Of a DNA stretch of 64,000 nucleotides, positions 24,883-34,026 are shown piece after piece. The position numbers were made by a program, and so were the translations under genes. The stretch's first letter is position 1, and each line of letters opens with the position of its first letter. The notes under the pieces were generated by a model. The model was not told where the DNA came from and made no database searches. It saw nothing but the letters and a program-made list of their open reading frames with translations. Source of the DNA: Hoeflea_A sp965216535 (GTDB lineage Bacteria > Pseudomonadota > Alphaproteobacteria > Rhizobiales > Rhizobiaceae); the NCBI GenBank assembly GCA_965216535.1, contig OZ244175.1, positions 1,302,001 to 1,366,000 of the forward strand. Reading direction: 5' to 3'.

Positions 24883-25787
24883 CACCCCCTGCCTCTGGTT
24901 TTTGTCTTGTTCGGTTTCGCGTTGTTTTCGATGTACTCGATGATTCTGCCGGCAACGTCCTTGCCAGTCGCCTTTTCGACCCCTTCCAGCCCGGGTGAAG
25001 AGTTGACTTCCATGACCACGGGTCCGTGATTGGATCGCAACATGTCTACACCGCAGACGTTAAGACCCATGGTCTTCGCCGACCGGACAGCGGTTGATCG
25101 CTCCTCCGGTGAGATCTTGATGGTCCGGGCGCTGCCGCCGCGGTGCAGGTTCGAGCGGAAATCGTCTTCGGCGCCGGTCCGCATCATGGCGGCAATGACA
25201 CGGCCACCCACGACAAGGGCGCGAATATCCGTGCCGCCGGCCTCCTTGATGAACTCCTGGACGAGAATATTGACCTTTGCGCCGCGGAAAGCCTCGACGA
25301 CGGATTTTGCCGAGCGATCGGTGTCGGCCAGCACGACGCCGATGCCCTGGGTGCCTTCCAGCAATTTGACGACAAGGGGCGCTCCCCCGGCCAGTTCAAT
25401 GACCTCGCCGGTCTGTTTCGGATCGTGAGCGAAGGTGGTGACCGGCAGACCGATGCCTTCGCGGGCCAGAAGCTGCAGCGACCGCAGTTTGTCCCGCGAC
25501 CTCCCGATGGCGACCGATTCGTTGAGGGGATAGACGCCCTGCATTTCGAACTGTCTCAACACGGCCATGCCATAGTAGGTGATCGACGCGCCGATCCGAG
25601 GAATGACCGCATCATACAGCGGGAGCTTCTCCCCATTGTAGTAGATCTCTGGCCGTCGCGATGCGATGTTCATGTAACAGCGCAAGGTATCGATGATATC
25701 CAATGTATGACCGCGTGCCTCCGCGGCCTCTTTCAGGCGCTGGTGGGAATAGAGGCTGGCATTTCGGGCTAACATGGCGATCTTCAT
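24882..25787 (-). CDS. rimK: RimK-family ATP-grasp ligase (alpha-L-glutamate ligase type)
   Basis: ATP-grasp enzyme of 301 residues, the normal length for RimK, which adds glutamate residues to the C terminus of ribosomal protein S6 in E. coli. The N-terminal segment MKIAMLARNASLYSHQRLKEA, the ATP-binding VVKLLEGTQGIGVVLADT and the metal-binding C-terminal VVMEVNSSPGLEGVEKATG are all typical. Strong neighbour evidence comes from the retropepsin-like gene upstream and the desuccinylase-like gene overlapping downstream. The target in this organism could be S6 or another protein or small molecule. Confidence 0.92.
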   Translation of the reverse strand: MKIAMLARNASLYSHQRLKEAAEARGHTLDIIDTLRCYMNIASRRPEIYYNGEKLPLYDAVIPRIGASITYYGMAVLRQFEMQGVYPLNESVAIGRSRDKLRSLQLLAREGIGLPVTTFAHDPKQTGEVIELAGGAPLVVKLLEGTQGIGVVLADTDRSAKSVVEAFRGAKVNILVQEFIKEAGGTDIRALVVGGRVIAAMMRTGAEDDFRSNLHRGGSARTIKISPEERSTAVRSAKTMGLNVCGVDMLRSNHGPVVMEVNSSPGLEGVEKATGKDVAGRIIEYIENNAKPNKTKTRGRG

Positions 25788-25827
25788 TGTCGACTCCTTG
25801 GTTTTACCGCGACCCTAAACTCGGATG

Positions 25828-26331
25828 TCACGAAACCTTCAGCTTGCGGCGTAATCTTTCGGTGCGTAACCGGCCTTCGGGAGGACCAGCTACAAAGGAG
25901 CGACCCGGATCGACGAGAACATGTCGGCCGCGAATGGCGGTTCGCCCGAGGATCAGGTCGAATTCCATCTTCTGCCGATTCGCCAATGAGATGTCGATAT
26001 GCCAGCGGTGGCGACCTAGCAGCAGGGCTGTCCGCACCACAAGCCGCCGTTGCGGCACGCCGCTGGTGTTCTTGATGTCCCGTTGGTCGCGCAACGGTGC
26101 TTCCACCGGGGTCAGATGGGATGGATCTCCGATCGGGATCAGGAAGCGGACCCAGGGCAATCCTTCGCGCTCGAATACTTCCTGTTCCTCGGCATGAAGT
26201 GCGGAGGTCCGCGCCCCAGTATCGATCTTGGCTGGCATCCGGGTAATACCCAGATCGGGCAGACCGATCATTTCCCGCCAACCAACGATGTGCTTCCGGC
26301 GCTCGCGGGCGGGCAATGTCGGAGCGGTCAT
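25828..26331 (-). CDS. Retropepsin-like protease, RimB-type (formerly 'ATP-dependent zinc protease')
   Basis: Single-domain aspartic protease-like protein of 167 residues. The active-site strand KIDTGARTSALHAEEQEV holds D-T-G-A, and a second hydrophobic-hydrophobic-G motif occurs in FDLILGRTAIRGRHVLVDP. Homologues in Pseudomonas (RimB) act with RimK. It lies 40 bases upstream of the RimK-like gene, and its start overlaps the end of the preceding small gene by four bases. Confidence 0.87.
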   Translation of the reverse strand: MTAPTLPARERRKHIVGWREMIGLPDLGITRMPAKIDTGARTSALHAEEQEVFEREGLPWVRFLIPIGDPSHLTPVEAPLRDQRDIKNTSGVPQRRLVVRTALLLGRHRWHIDISLANRQKMEFDLILGRTAIRGRHVLVDPGRSFVAGPPEGRLRTERLRRKLKVS

Positions 26332-26678
26332 TTCAAGCGCTCCTCGCTCACCCGGCGGTAATTCACGAATGCGTTTGCACTCATGACAACGTAAAAACTG
26401 TCCATATCAATGAGAACATATCCGCGTTCAAAAAGGGCTCGGGTGAGATCCTGCACATCTCGCTCGTAAAGTCGCCTCCGGCCAGCGATCTCCCGAACCA
26501 GTTTTACCGGTATGCGATAGCGGCCGCCCGGCTTGCCGCCGAACCCCTCGTCGTAGAGAGCGGCGAGGCGGTCCGCTGCCACGGGTATCCAGGCCCCGTC
26601 AAATCCCATAGCATGACCTCCGACTTTCAAACAGTTGTCGTCCGCCGCGGTGCTCTTAATGCTTTCGTCCGTCGTCAA
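26328..26678 (-). CDS. Small uncharacterised protein at the head of the RimK cluster
   Basis: 116 residues, no membrane segment and no motif I recognise. The body reads VAADRLAALYDEGFGGKPGGRYRIPVKLVREIAGRRRLYERDVQDLTRALFERGYVLIDM, which looks like a compact alpha/beta domain with a predicted winged-helix-like hairpin at the end. Its stop overlaps the retropepsin-like start by four bases (ATGA), so it is translationally coupled to the RimK cluster and probably works with it. Confidence 0.6.
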   Translation of the reverse strand: MTTDESIKSTAADDNCLKVGGHAMGFDGAWIPVAADRLAALYDEGFGGKPGGRYRIPVKLVREIAGRRRLYERDVQDLTRALFERGYVLIDMDSFYVVMSANAFVNYRRVSEERLK

Positions 26679-27158
26679 ATCAATACCCTCGCATCAATGA
26701 ATCGATCGCTTGGCACTCCCGGTCGGCCCTTCGCGATTCCGTAGGTAGGCGTTTCAATTTTGTTTATGTAGAGGAAAAATTGTCTATAGGCAAAAAAACT
26801 TGTTATTTATAATCACTCGCTGCTGGTGGCGAGATGAATGCAGCGTGGCCTTGGTGATGGTGGCTGCAGAGAAGAGCCTTCGGTTGAAGCGATGGCTGTT
26901 GCCGAGATGATAGATGTACAAGGGTCCGAAGTATTCACGCTGACGGGGCGCGTTTTGTTTTTGCTGCTGACCGCCAGAAGTATCGAAGCGCTCAAGTGCG
27001 AGGATCTGCCGCTGTTGGAGCTCTTGGATCAGCGACAGGCCCCAGGAGACTTGGGTGAAAACTGAACCGGGAGGTGTTTATGCGACCGGGCCCCCTCTTT
27101 GCAAAGGTGAATCGAAATGGTCCGGGATCTCAAATCGGCATCTGAAGGAATTTCTCAA
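26679..27158. other. 480-base region without a convincing gene
   Basis: The first 130 bases are AT-rich (around 26750-26815) and should hold the promoter of the leftward RimK cluster. A weak plus-strand frame at 26838-27065 (75 codons) has no ribosome-binding site and no recognisable motif, so I do not call it. The rest shows no repeats or RNA structure I can support. Confidence 0.5.
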
Positions 27159-27638
27159 TCAAGGTATCCTAGCCTTTAGACCCGCGCTCAATTTTTGAAG
27201 AAGCTCGGCCAACACTTCTGCTTCGTCGGAGGTCAGGATGCCGCCGATCAGCGATTTGTTGGTTGCGACGAGTTCTTCGACGATTTTCTCCGCCAATTCT
27301 GCACCCTTTGGGGTCAAGAGAACCAATCGGCTCCGCTTGTCTTCCGGGTTGTCGATGCGCTCTATATAGCCCGACTTGGTAAGGCCATGCATCATCTTGG
27401 TCATGCCGCCTGAGGTGACCTGGGCTGCGGTATAGAGCTGCGTTGGAGACAGGACGTGCTCGGGTGCAGCGGACCTTAGCGATGACAATGCGAGAAATTG
27501 CGACCAACTGACGCCGTGGCTTTCAACGATTCGGTGGTCGTTATCCCAGATGTAATTACGGCTGCGAAAAAGCCCGGGGACAATTCGCGCTTCCGCAGGA
27601 CGTTCCGTCAGCCAGCTGGGTTCGTCTTCGTCGCTCAT
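27159..27638 (-). CDS. MarR-family transcriptional regulator
   Basis: Repressor of 159 residues. Winged helix: LSPTQLYTAAQVTSGGMTKMMHGLTKSGYIERIDNPEDKRSRLVLLTPKG, with the family wing Asp-x-Arg (EDKRSRLV). The ATG at 27638 has AAGGAG six bases before it and is preferred over the in-frame start at 27644. It is divergent from a small membrane protein gene, and the gap holds two identical palindromes that suit MarR dimers. Confidence 0.88.
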   Translation of the reverse strand: MSDEDEPSWLTERPAEARIVPGLFRSRNYIWDNDHRIVESHGVSWSQFLALSSLRSAAPEHVLSPTQLYTAAQVTSGGMTKMMHGLTKSGYIERIDNPEDKRSRLVLLTPKGAELAEKIVEELVATNKSLIGGILTSDEAEVLAELLQKLSAGLKARIP

Positions 27639-27667
27639 CACCATCTCCTTCTCACGGTGGATTTAAT

Positions 27668-27719
27668 CTTTCTGGAAAGACTTGTCAGGATGGTTTGGCG
27701 AAACTATCTTTCTGGAAAG
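27668..27719. promoter_or_regulatory. Two copies of the palindrome CTTTCTGGAAAG, 40 bases apart
   Basis: Identical 12-base sites at 27668-27679 and 27708-27719, each an inverted repeat CTTTC-TG-GAAAG and each preceded by AT. The spacing is exactly 40 bases, about four helical turns, so two MarR dimers would sit on the same face of the DNA. They lie between the divergent MarR and membrane-protein genes and probably control both. Confidence 0.65.
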
Positions 27720-27821
27720 GTAATTTTTCAAGTCAGGCCCGTGCACCAATCGCTGACCACCATCGTCAAGCGGTCTCGACGCAGGGCCAGATTTTTCGGG
27801 CCAAGCAGGAGAGGCAAAGAT

Positions 27822-28214
27822 ATGTCGGAACATACCTATCCCAGGTGGATCTACTACTACCTTTGGTTCGTCACAGCCGTCTCGGTTGGCTTCGCCATCA
27901 TCATTTACACCAACCCCGCCGTTATGTGGGGTCAGTGGGAGGCCGCCGGTGCTGCCGGAGCCTTCAGTGTGGCAGGCCCAGCGGGTCTGTTCTGTGCACG
28001 GAACCTCGGCACGGCGGCCATGGGCGCCTATGCGCTTTTGCACAAGTCTCGACCAATGATGGAGTGCTTTCTGGTTTTCAGGATCGTGGTGGATTTCCTC
28101 GATGGCGTCCATGCGCTGATCGGGGGCAATACACCTATTGTGGTGATCGGTTTCAGTGCGGCAGCCCTGCAATTGTTCATGATCGTCAAGTTGCGTCAGT
28201 CGGCCAAAGTCTGA
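27822..28214 (+). CDS. Small membrane protein, probable MarR target
   Basis: 130-residue protein with four hydrophobic segments (WIYYYLWFVTAVSVGFAIIIY, FSVAGPAGLFCARNLGTAAM, CFLVFRIVVDFLDGVHALIG, IVVIGFSAAALQLFMIVKL), reminiscent of DUF4345/DUF4267-type proteins but not assigned with certainty. The ATG at 27822 follows AGGAGAGG. Its frame is open upstream into the MarR gene, but that part is antisense to MarR. Divergent from MarR across the twin palindromes. Confidence 0.7.
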   Translation: MSEHTYPRWIYYYLWFVTAVSVGFAIIIYTNPAVMWGQWEAAGAAGAFSVAGPAGLFCARNLGTAAMGAYALLHKSRPMMECFLVFRIVVDFLDGVHALIGGNTPIVVIGFSAAALQLFMIVKLRQSAKV

Positions 28215-28322
28215 AACAATGCACAAATTGTGCTGAAATTTTCCACGCTATCGTCTGAATGGTGAACTATCCGACTGTCATAGCCGGGTTTCGTGAGGAC
28301 AGCGCCATCCAAGCGCTGACGA

Positions 28323-30152
28323 ATGGCCGATTTCCAGCAACAACACGGACGCACCTACATGTTTACCCAGAAGAGCCGAGGCTGGCTGACACTCGATCTC
28401 ACGCAGATCGTCGCACGGTTTCCGGTGCCTTTGGCGATCAGCGTCGCCTTTGCCATCATCGCCAACCTGGAGATTGCGGATGCCCTCGATCTGCCGTCGT
28501 TTCGCTGGGAGCGACCGAGCCAGGGTGTGATCACACTGGATCAGGTGTACAGCGCTCTGGCGTCAGGCTTCTTCGCTTCAGGCGCGGCGCATCTCTTTGC
28601 GGAAGGCCGGCGCTGGGGTCGACCAGCGGGCGTCGTGTTGGCCCTGGCGAGCGCAGTGGTCGTCGGCCTGATCTGCTGGAACATGCGCACACTCGATGTC
28701 CAGTTTCTGTTTTTACTTCCAGCTCTCATTTTGGCCGTGACAGTGGCGGGCTATTTGCGGCGGGGCGTCAACGGGAACGCCTTGTGGATGTTCAATGCGC
28801 GTCTTGCCCTGGCGACGTTGACCGCAGTCCTGGCCATGGTGATTTTTGGCGCCGGCCTTTCGGCGATCATCGAAAGCGTCAGCTACCTCTTTGGTGTCCG
28901 CATCGATTCCGATGCGCACGAGCATATCTGGATGACCGGCGCAACGCTGATCGCGCCGGTCGTCGGGCTGTCCATGGTGTCGCGCGATCTCGATGAGGGC
29001 TTCGACCCGACGGACCACCCCGGCCTGCTGGTCAACAGCATTTCACGGTTGCTGAACTACCTGCTCATTCCGTTGGCGCTGGTCTACATCGTCATCCTGC
29101 ATCTCTATGCCGGAAAGATGCTGCTGGAGTGGGAACTGCCACGAGGCCAAGTCGGCATCATGGTTGTCGTGTTCTCCATCGGCGGCACGGCGATCTGGAT
29201 GGTTGCGTCGCCGTGGCGAAACAGCGGTTCAGCACTGGTTCGGTTTTTCGAACGCTACTATTTCTGGTTTCTCATCGTGCCGCTTATTCTCCTGAGCATC
29301 GGAACCTGGCGGCGGATTTCAGACTATGGCGTGACCCCCGACCGTTATGGGCTGGTTGCCGTCGGGCTTTGGATTGCGGTTCTGATCATATCGTTCACCA
29401 TTGTTTCGCGATCCGGATCCTTGCGCCTCATGCTCGGATCGTTGGCCATCGTTCTTGCGGTTTCCGCGTTCGGACCGTGGGGCGCCCGGTCGATATCGGC
29501 AGACAGTCAGTTCACGCGATTGATCGCTCTGATGGAGAAGCAGGGGTATTTTCAGCAGGGCGTTTTGACAATTCCTGCTTCCATCGACGCCGATATTTCG
29601 AAAGAGGGCGCTTCGATTGTGTCCTATCTCACATTCAACGGTCACATCGGAAAACTGGAACCGCATTTTTCCGGCCGTCCGGACAACCCGTTCGATGGTG
29701 AGAAGGAGTATGTGAGGTTCGATGAAGTCGCGAGCCTGTTGAAGTTTTCCTACCAGCCAAATGACGACCGAAACTATCGGGTCAACTTCAGCGCGGATGG
29801 TCCGTTTGTGACCGAGTTGTCATCGGACACCCTGTTTTCGGGGCCGCATACGATCAAGAAAGAAGTACAGCCAGCTGACCGAGGCAGTGCCGTCCCGTCG
29901 ATCTTTCACGATGGTGAAAAGGTGAACATCAGCTACCAAGACCATCATTGGAGTTTCGATATCAAGACGCTGATCAATGAGGCGCTTGAAGCAGAACGGG
30001 ATGACAAGTCCGAAGCGCTGGTTTTGCCTCTTGAGAGTGACCAGGGCGCAGGGCGCCTGGTGCTCATCTGGGTCTCAGGCTATGTCGATGATGACGAGGT
30101 GGATAGTTTTACCGGAACAGCCAATCTCTTTCTGCCCGTCGGATCGCCCTAG
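28323..30152 (+). CDS. Polytopic membrane protein, DUF4153-like
   Basis: 609 residues, with about ten to twelve hydrophobic segments in the first 400 residues (for example FPVPLAISVAFAIIANLEIA, FLFLLPALILAVTVAGYL, YLLIPLALVYIVILHLYAGK, FWFLIVPLILLSIGTWRRI). The RLLNYLLIPLALVY...LRLMLG pattern is typical of DUF4153 proteins. The last 200 residues are soluble and probably periplasmic (DSQFTRLIALMEKQGYF onward). An alternative start is ATG 28359. Function of the family is unknown. Confidence 0.72.
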   Translation: MADFQQQHGRTYMFTQKSRGWLTLDLTQIVARFPVPLAISVAFAIIANLEIADALDLPSFRWERPSQGVITLDQVYSALASGFFASGAAHLFAEGRRWGRPAGVVLALASAVVVGLICWNMRTLDVQFLFLLPALILAVTVAGYLRRGVNGNALWMFNARLALATLTAVLAMVIFGAGLSAIIESVSYLFGVRIDSDAHEHIWMTGATLIAPVVGLSMVSRDLDEGFDPTDHPGLLVNSISRLLNYLLIPLALVYIVILHLYAGKMLLEWELPRGQVGIMVVVFSIGGTAIWMVASPWRNSGSALVRFFERYYFWFLIVPLILLSIGTWRRISDYGVTPDRYGLVAVGLWIAVLIISFTIVSRSGSLRLMLGSLAIVLAVSAFGPWGARSISADSQFTRLIALMEKQGYFQQGVLTIPASIDADISKEGASIVSYLTFNGHIGKLEPHFSGRPDNPFDGEKEYVRFDEVASLLKFSYQPNDDRNYRVNFSADGPFVTELSSDTLFSGPHTIKKEVQPADRGSAVPSIFHDGEKVNISYQDHHWSFDIKTLINEALEAERDDKSEALVLPLESDQGAGRLVLIWVSGYVDDDEVDSFTGTANLFLPVGSP

Positions 30153-30159
30153 CTTGAGG

Positions 30160-31128
30160 TCAATAGCCTCGGTCTGGATCGACGACGTTTTCAAGAGGCA
30201 CACCCTTCTTCCATCGCGAGAGGTTGCCCGAAAACATGTCGAGCGAATCCAGCTCCCAACCATCGAACACGCTGGAACAGTGGGGCGAAATCAGGGCGTT
30301 CTCTATCTCCCACAGCGGGTTGTCCGGCGGCAGCGGCTCCGTTTCGAATACGTCGAGCGCGGCGGATCTGATCTTTCCGCTGGTCAGGGCGTTGATCAGT
30401 GCCTGCTGGTTGACGATGCCGCCGCGGGAGACATCGATCAGGACAGTGCTCTTCTTCATGGCGGCAAAGGCCTGCTGGTCGATCAGATTGCGGGTCGACT
30501 CCAATAGCGGCGCGCAGACCGCGATGATGTCGGCGCGTGGCCACAATTCGCCAAGCCTATCGCTGGCGTGGACTTCGTCGACATGATCGACCGGTGATGG
30601 GCGGGCCCTGGTGCCGATCACCGTCATGCCGAGCGCCTTGGCGAGCCGAGCGACCTGTTTGCCGGTGCTGCCAAGGCCGACGATCAGCAGCGTTTTGCCA
30701 CGCAGCGGTGTCATGATCCGGCCGGGCCAGGTGCGTTGGCGTTTGTCCGCGTTGAGGCCGGGGATGTCGAGCGAAAAGTGCAGGGCGCATCCGATGATGT
30801 ATTCGGCCATGGCATGGGCCGCGACGCCGGCCGCGTTGGTGACGGTGGTGCGGGTGGTGTCCCAGCCGCGCAGATGGTCGATGCCGGAGCCACCGACCGA
30901 GATCCATTTCGGACCCGCGGAGCCGATCAGCGCATCGCGCGGGAAACTCGGGGTGCCAGCGAAGCGGATCGAATAGACGATGTCTGGCCGAACATCCTCC
31001 ACCAGCCCGTCCATTGCGGCGTAGCTGTTGCACGGCGTCATGGCGACGTCCGCATGGGTCGCTCGCAGGCGTTCGATCAGCGGTTCCGGTTCGGCGGCGT
31101 GGACGATGAGCTTCAACGGATCGGTCAT
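30160..31128 (-). CDS. D-2-hydroxyacid dehydrogenase, NAD-binding
   Basis: Oxidoreductase of 322 residues of the D-lactate/glyoxylate/phosphoglycerate dehydrogenase superfamily. NAD-binding motif TLLIVGLGSTGKQVARLAKALG, catalytic Arg region CAPLLESTRNLIDQQAF, then DVSRGGIVNQQALINAL, catalytic Glu in DVFETEPLPPDNPLW and His in LISPHCSS. Last gene of the seven-gene operon, starting seven bases after the PrpD stop. It would interconvert a 2-keto acid and a D-2-hydroxy acid; the substrate is unknown. Confidence 0.9.
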   Translation of the reverse strand: MTDPLKLIVHAAEPEPLIERLRATHADVAMTPCNSYAAMDGLVEDVRPDIVYSIRFAGTPSFPRDALIGSAGPKWISVGGSGIDHLRGWDTTRTTVTNAAGVAAHAMAEYIIGCALHFSLDIPGLNADKRQRTWPGRIMTPLRGKTLLIVGLGSTGKQVARLAKALGMTVIGTRARPSPVDHVDEVHASDRLGELWPRADIIAVCAPLLESTRNLIDQQAFAAMKKSTVLIDVSRGGIVNQQALINALTSGKIRSAALDVFETEPLPPDNPLWEIENALISPHCSSVFDGWELDSLDMFSGNLSRWKKGVPLENVVDPDRGY

Positions 31129-31135
31129 GGGGGCC

Positions 31136-32485
31136 TCAGGGTTGCGGATAGACCAGCGGGCTCAGACCGCTGAACGGGGCGTCGTCCAGCAGGTCTTCAC
31201 GCATCTTCCATATTGCGCTGGCGCGTGCCTCCGGCAAAGGCGGCGTGGTCATGGTCATGAACTTGGCCTGGATTTCGTCGTCCGACAAAGGCGCTTCCGG
31301 TCCGCCCCGAGCATGCACGTCGCCCGAATCAAGCCTGCGACCATCCTTGAGCTTCACGGTGACATCTGACCAGCGCCCCGCCGGAAAGCGGGCGTTGTGG
31401 CGGTTGTCTTCAACGACTTTGATCGTTGGAAGAAGCCGCACCACTTCAGGATCCTCGAAAGCCGCCGGCGAAATCTCCTCGGGGCCGAGCCGGTTGTGGA
31501 CCAGCAGGGCTGCGATGGCGTAGCGCAGGCTGTATTGCGCCTGCGAGGTCGTCAGCGGTACGCCTGGAAAAAGCGCTGCTGCTTCGTGGAACGTTCGAAC
31601 CTCGACCGTGTTGATATCGGCCGGCGCGAAGGGGGTTTGGTCCATCAGCAAACGTGTGGCGTCGATGGCGGCGTGCGCCCATCGGCAGACCGGGTAGGGC
31701 TTGATGTAGTTCTTATCGATGGTCCAGAAGCGCCCGAGGTCCTGCCAGTATTCTGCGACCGCCGAGTCCTCCACGGTGAGCGCCGGTGCGCCGGCAAAGC
31801 CGCGCTGCGCCAGAAGGGCCGCGCTGACCCCGGTCATCGCGCCGACGCCGGAGCCGTCATGCAGCATCGTCGGATTGTCGATCTCGCGCATCATCTGGCT
31901 GCGCGGGCCATGATACTCGGCGATGCCGAACGCCTGGCGCAAAACCTCCGATCCGGTGCCGTTGAGCCGGCAGCCGAGCGCAGCGGCGCCGAGTGCATTC
32001 CAGGCCCCCGATGTGTGGTAGTCATTGACCGTTGCGTGCAGGGCAATGCCGGCGCGTGCCGCAACCTCATAGGCAATGACCATGGCTTCCAAAGCCTGGC
32101 GGCCGCTCAGATCCGGTTGCTGTTCTGCGAAGGCCAGCAGGGCCGGAACCACGGCGCAGCCGATATGTCCCTTGGTGGGATTGTAACCGTCATGGCCATC
32201 GAGATTGTCGATCTGGGTGGCATTGGCGTAGGCGGCGCCGGCGAGGCTCGCCTGCCGGCCGTCGAACAACAGTCGTGCACTGGAAGTCGGCGTTCCGGCA
32301 GCAAGGAAATCGACGGCGAAATCTCGGGCGATGCGACCGGCCTCCAGACCTGTTGCACCGGCGGCAACCCCGATCGTATCGACGAGCAGAGTAGTCGCCA
32401 TAGCCAGCGCACTGTCGGGAATTGCCGTATCTCCCAGCGCAAAATCGGCAATGAGATCGAAGCGGTCGGGTGCCATTGAATCCAT
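31136..32485 (-). CDS. MmgE/PrpD-family protein
   Basis: 449-residue member of the 2-methylcitrate dehydratase/cis-aconitate decarboxylase superfamily. Family segments: VDTIGVAAGATGLEAG, ATQIDNLDGHDGYNPTKGHIGCAVVPALL, IKPYPVCRWAHAAIDATRLL and VPLTTSQAQYSLRYAIA. The first ATG (MDSMAPDRF) overlaps the MttB stop by one base (TAATG). It probably dehydrates or isomerises a hydroxylated carboxylic acid. Members in catabolic operons often have no assigned substrate, as here. Confidence 0.9.
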   Translation of the reverse strand: MDSMAPDRFDLIADFALGDTAIPDSALAMATTLLVDTIGVAAGATGLEAGRIARDFAVDFLAAGTPTSSARLLFDGRQASLAGAAYANATQIDNLDGHDGYNPTKGHIGCAVVPALLAFAEQQPDLSGRQALEAMVIAYEVAARAGIALHATVNDYHTSGAWNALGAAALGCRLNGTGSEVLRQAFGIAEYHGPRSQMMREIDNPTMLHDGSGVGAMTGVSAALLAQRGFAGAPALTVEDSAVAEYWQDLGRFWTIDKNYIKPYPVCRWAHAAIDATRLLMDQTPFAPADINTVEVRTFHEAAALFPGVPLTTSQAQYSLRYAIAALLVHNRLGPEEISPAAFEDPEVVRLLPTIKVVEDNRHNARFPAGRWSDVTVKLKDGRRLDSGDVHARGGPEAPLSDDEIQAKFMTMTTPPLPEARASAIWKMREDLLDDAPFSGLSPLVYPQP

Positions 32486-34026
32486 TACGGCTCCCCGTCG
32501 CCGATTTCTGCCCGGCGTCTGTCGACATAGGCGTCCAGTTCCTCGCGGATTGCCGGATCCATTGGCGGCTGTTGGTACTCCTCGAGTGCCTGTTTCCAAA
32601 CGTCGGTCGCCCGTTCTTCGGCCGTGCGGCCACCGGCTGCTTCCCAGCTTTCGTGGTTCTGCCAGTCGGAAATCAGCGGCTCGTAGAAGGCGCTTTCGTA
32701 GCGCTCGAGCGTATGCTGTTCGCCGAAGAAATGGCCGCCGGTCGGGACATCGCGAATGGCCTCGAAACCAAGGTCTTCTTCGCTGACGCTGATCGGCTTG
32801 AGGAACTCCACCATGTTCTGCAACAACTCGATATCGAGAACCAGTTTTTCGAAGGAAGCGGTCAGTCCGCCCTCGAGCCAGCCAGCGGCGTGGTAGACGA
32901 GATTGCCGTGACCCATCACCGCGCCCCAAAGCGCCATCTCGGTTTCGTAGACGGATTGGGCGTCAGCCGCGTTCGACGCGTTGGTGGGCGAGCAGCGGTA
33001 GGGCAGGCCGTAGCGGCGGGCCAACTGGCCGCTGGCGATATTGGCCTTGGCGTTCTCTGGCGTGCCAAAGGCCGGGGCGCCGGAGCGCATGTCGACATTC
33101 GAGGTGTAGGAGCCGTAGAGCACCGGCGTACCCGGGTTGACCAACTGTGTGAGGACGACGCCAAACAGCGCCTCGGCATTCTGTTGGGCAAGACCCGCGG
33201 CCAGGGTGACCGGTGTCATGGCGCCCATCAACGTGAACGGCGTGACGCAGACCGGCTGGCCATATTCGGCCATGGTGATCAGGCCATCGGCCATTGCCTC
33301 GTCCAAACGCCTTGGACTGTTGACCGAAATGATCGTCAGGACGCCAGGGTCCTGGCGAATGTCATCGAGCGAGATGCCGCGGGCGATTGCCATCATGGCG
33401 ATCCCGTCGAGGGCTCGGCCGGCGCCGATCGACGTCGTCAGATAGGCCAGATCGGAATGCACCAGATTGGCGCGATAGGTGTCGAGGTGCCGTGAATTCG
33501 ACGGCAGTTCCAGCGGCGCCAACACCTGGTTGCCGATCAGGTGGATGACGTTGAAATGGTGGGCCAGGCGAATGAAATCGCAATAGTCGTCGTAGTTGCC
33601 GGCGCGTCTGCCGCGCTCCCGGTCATGCACATTGGGCGGTCCGGCAACGAGCGAAAAACTGATGTGGTTTTTGCCGAAGACAAGCTGCTTTTGCGGGTTG
33701 CGCGGCGTGACGGTGAACACCGAGGGTGCGGTCTTGAGCGCCTCCTCGACAAGGCCGCGGTCAAGGCGGACTGTTGACGTGCCAGCGTCGACCTCGGCAC
33801 CAGCTTTGGCCAGTAGCTCCCGCGCACGGGCGCTCATCACCTCGACGCCAAGTTCCTCGAGGATGCGTATGGACGTTCGGTGGACGGCCTCGAGCTGGTC
33901 TTCTGTGAGAATTTTTACCGGATCGTATGGGTTAGTCACCTGGCGCCACGGCAATTGCGCCATGCGTGCTTCCGGTTTGCGGCGGCCGCTGCGCCGGCGC
34001 GACTGCGATGAACGCTGCATGCCCAT
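32485..34026 (-). CDS. Trimethylamine methyltransferase (MttB) superfamily protein, non-pyrrolysine
   Basis: 513-residue TIM-barrel methyltransferase-like protein. In archaeal MttB a pyrrolysine (UAG) sits in the active site; this gene reads through without internal UAG, so it belongs to the non-Pyl group whose characterised members demethylate glycine betaine, proline betaine or carnitine using a corrinoid protein. Matching segments: ILTEDQLEAVHRTSIRILEELGVEV, FSLVAGPPNVHD, VCVTPFTLMGAMTPVTLAAGLAQQNAEALFG. The N terminus is Arg/Ser-rich. GGGAGG precedes the ATG, which overlaps the previous stop (TAATG). No corrinoid protein gene lies nearby. Confidence 0.9.
   Translation of the reverse strand: MGMQRSSQSRRRSGRRKPEARMAQLPWRQVTNPYDPVKILTEDQLEAVHRTSIRILEELGVEVMSARARELLAKAGAEVDAGTSTVRLDRGLVEEALKTAPSVFTVTPRNPQKQLVFGKNHISFSLVAGPPNVHDRERGRRAGNYDDYCDFIRLAHHFNVIHLIGNQVLAPLELPSNSRHLDTYRANLVHSDLAYLTTSIGAGRALDGIAMMAIARGISLDDIRQDPGVLTIISVNSPRRLDEAMADGLITMAEYGQPVCVTPFTLMGAMTPVTLAAGLAQQNAEALFGVVLTQLVNPGTPVLYGSYTSNVDMRSGAPAFGTPENAKANIASGQLARRYGLPYRCSPTNASNAADAQSVYETEMALWGAVMGHGNLVYHAAGWLEGGLTASFEKLVLDIELLQNMVEFLKPISVSEEDLGFEAIRDVPTGGHFFGEQHTLERYESAFYEPLISDWQNHESWEAAGGRTAEERATDVWKQALEEYQQPPMDPAIREELDAYVDRRRAEIGDGEP

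Noticed and set aside
26838..27065. Possible small protein of 75 codons in the gap before the MarR gene
   Set aside because: No ribosome-binding site, no recognisable motif and ordinary intergenic composition. Could be revisited with expression data.
32485..34026. Pyrrolysine-containing MttB
   Set aside because: The reading frame has no internal UAG codon and no pyl genes are nearby.
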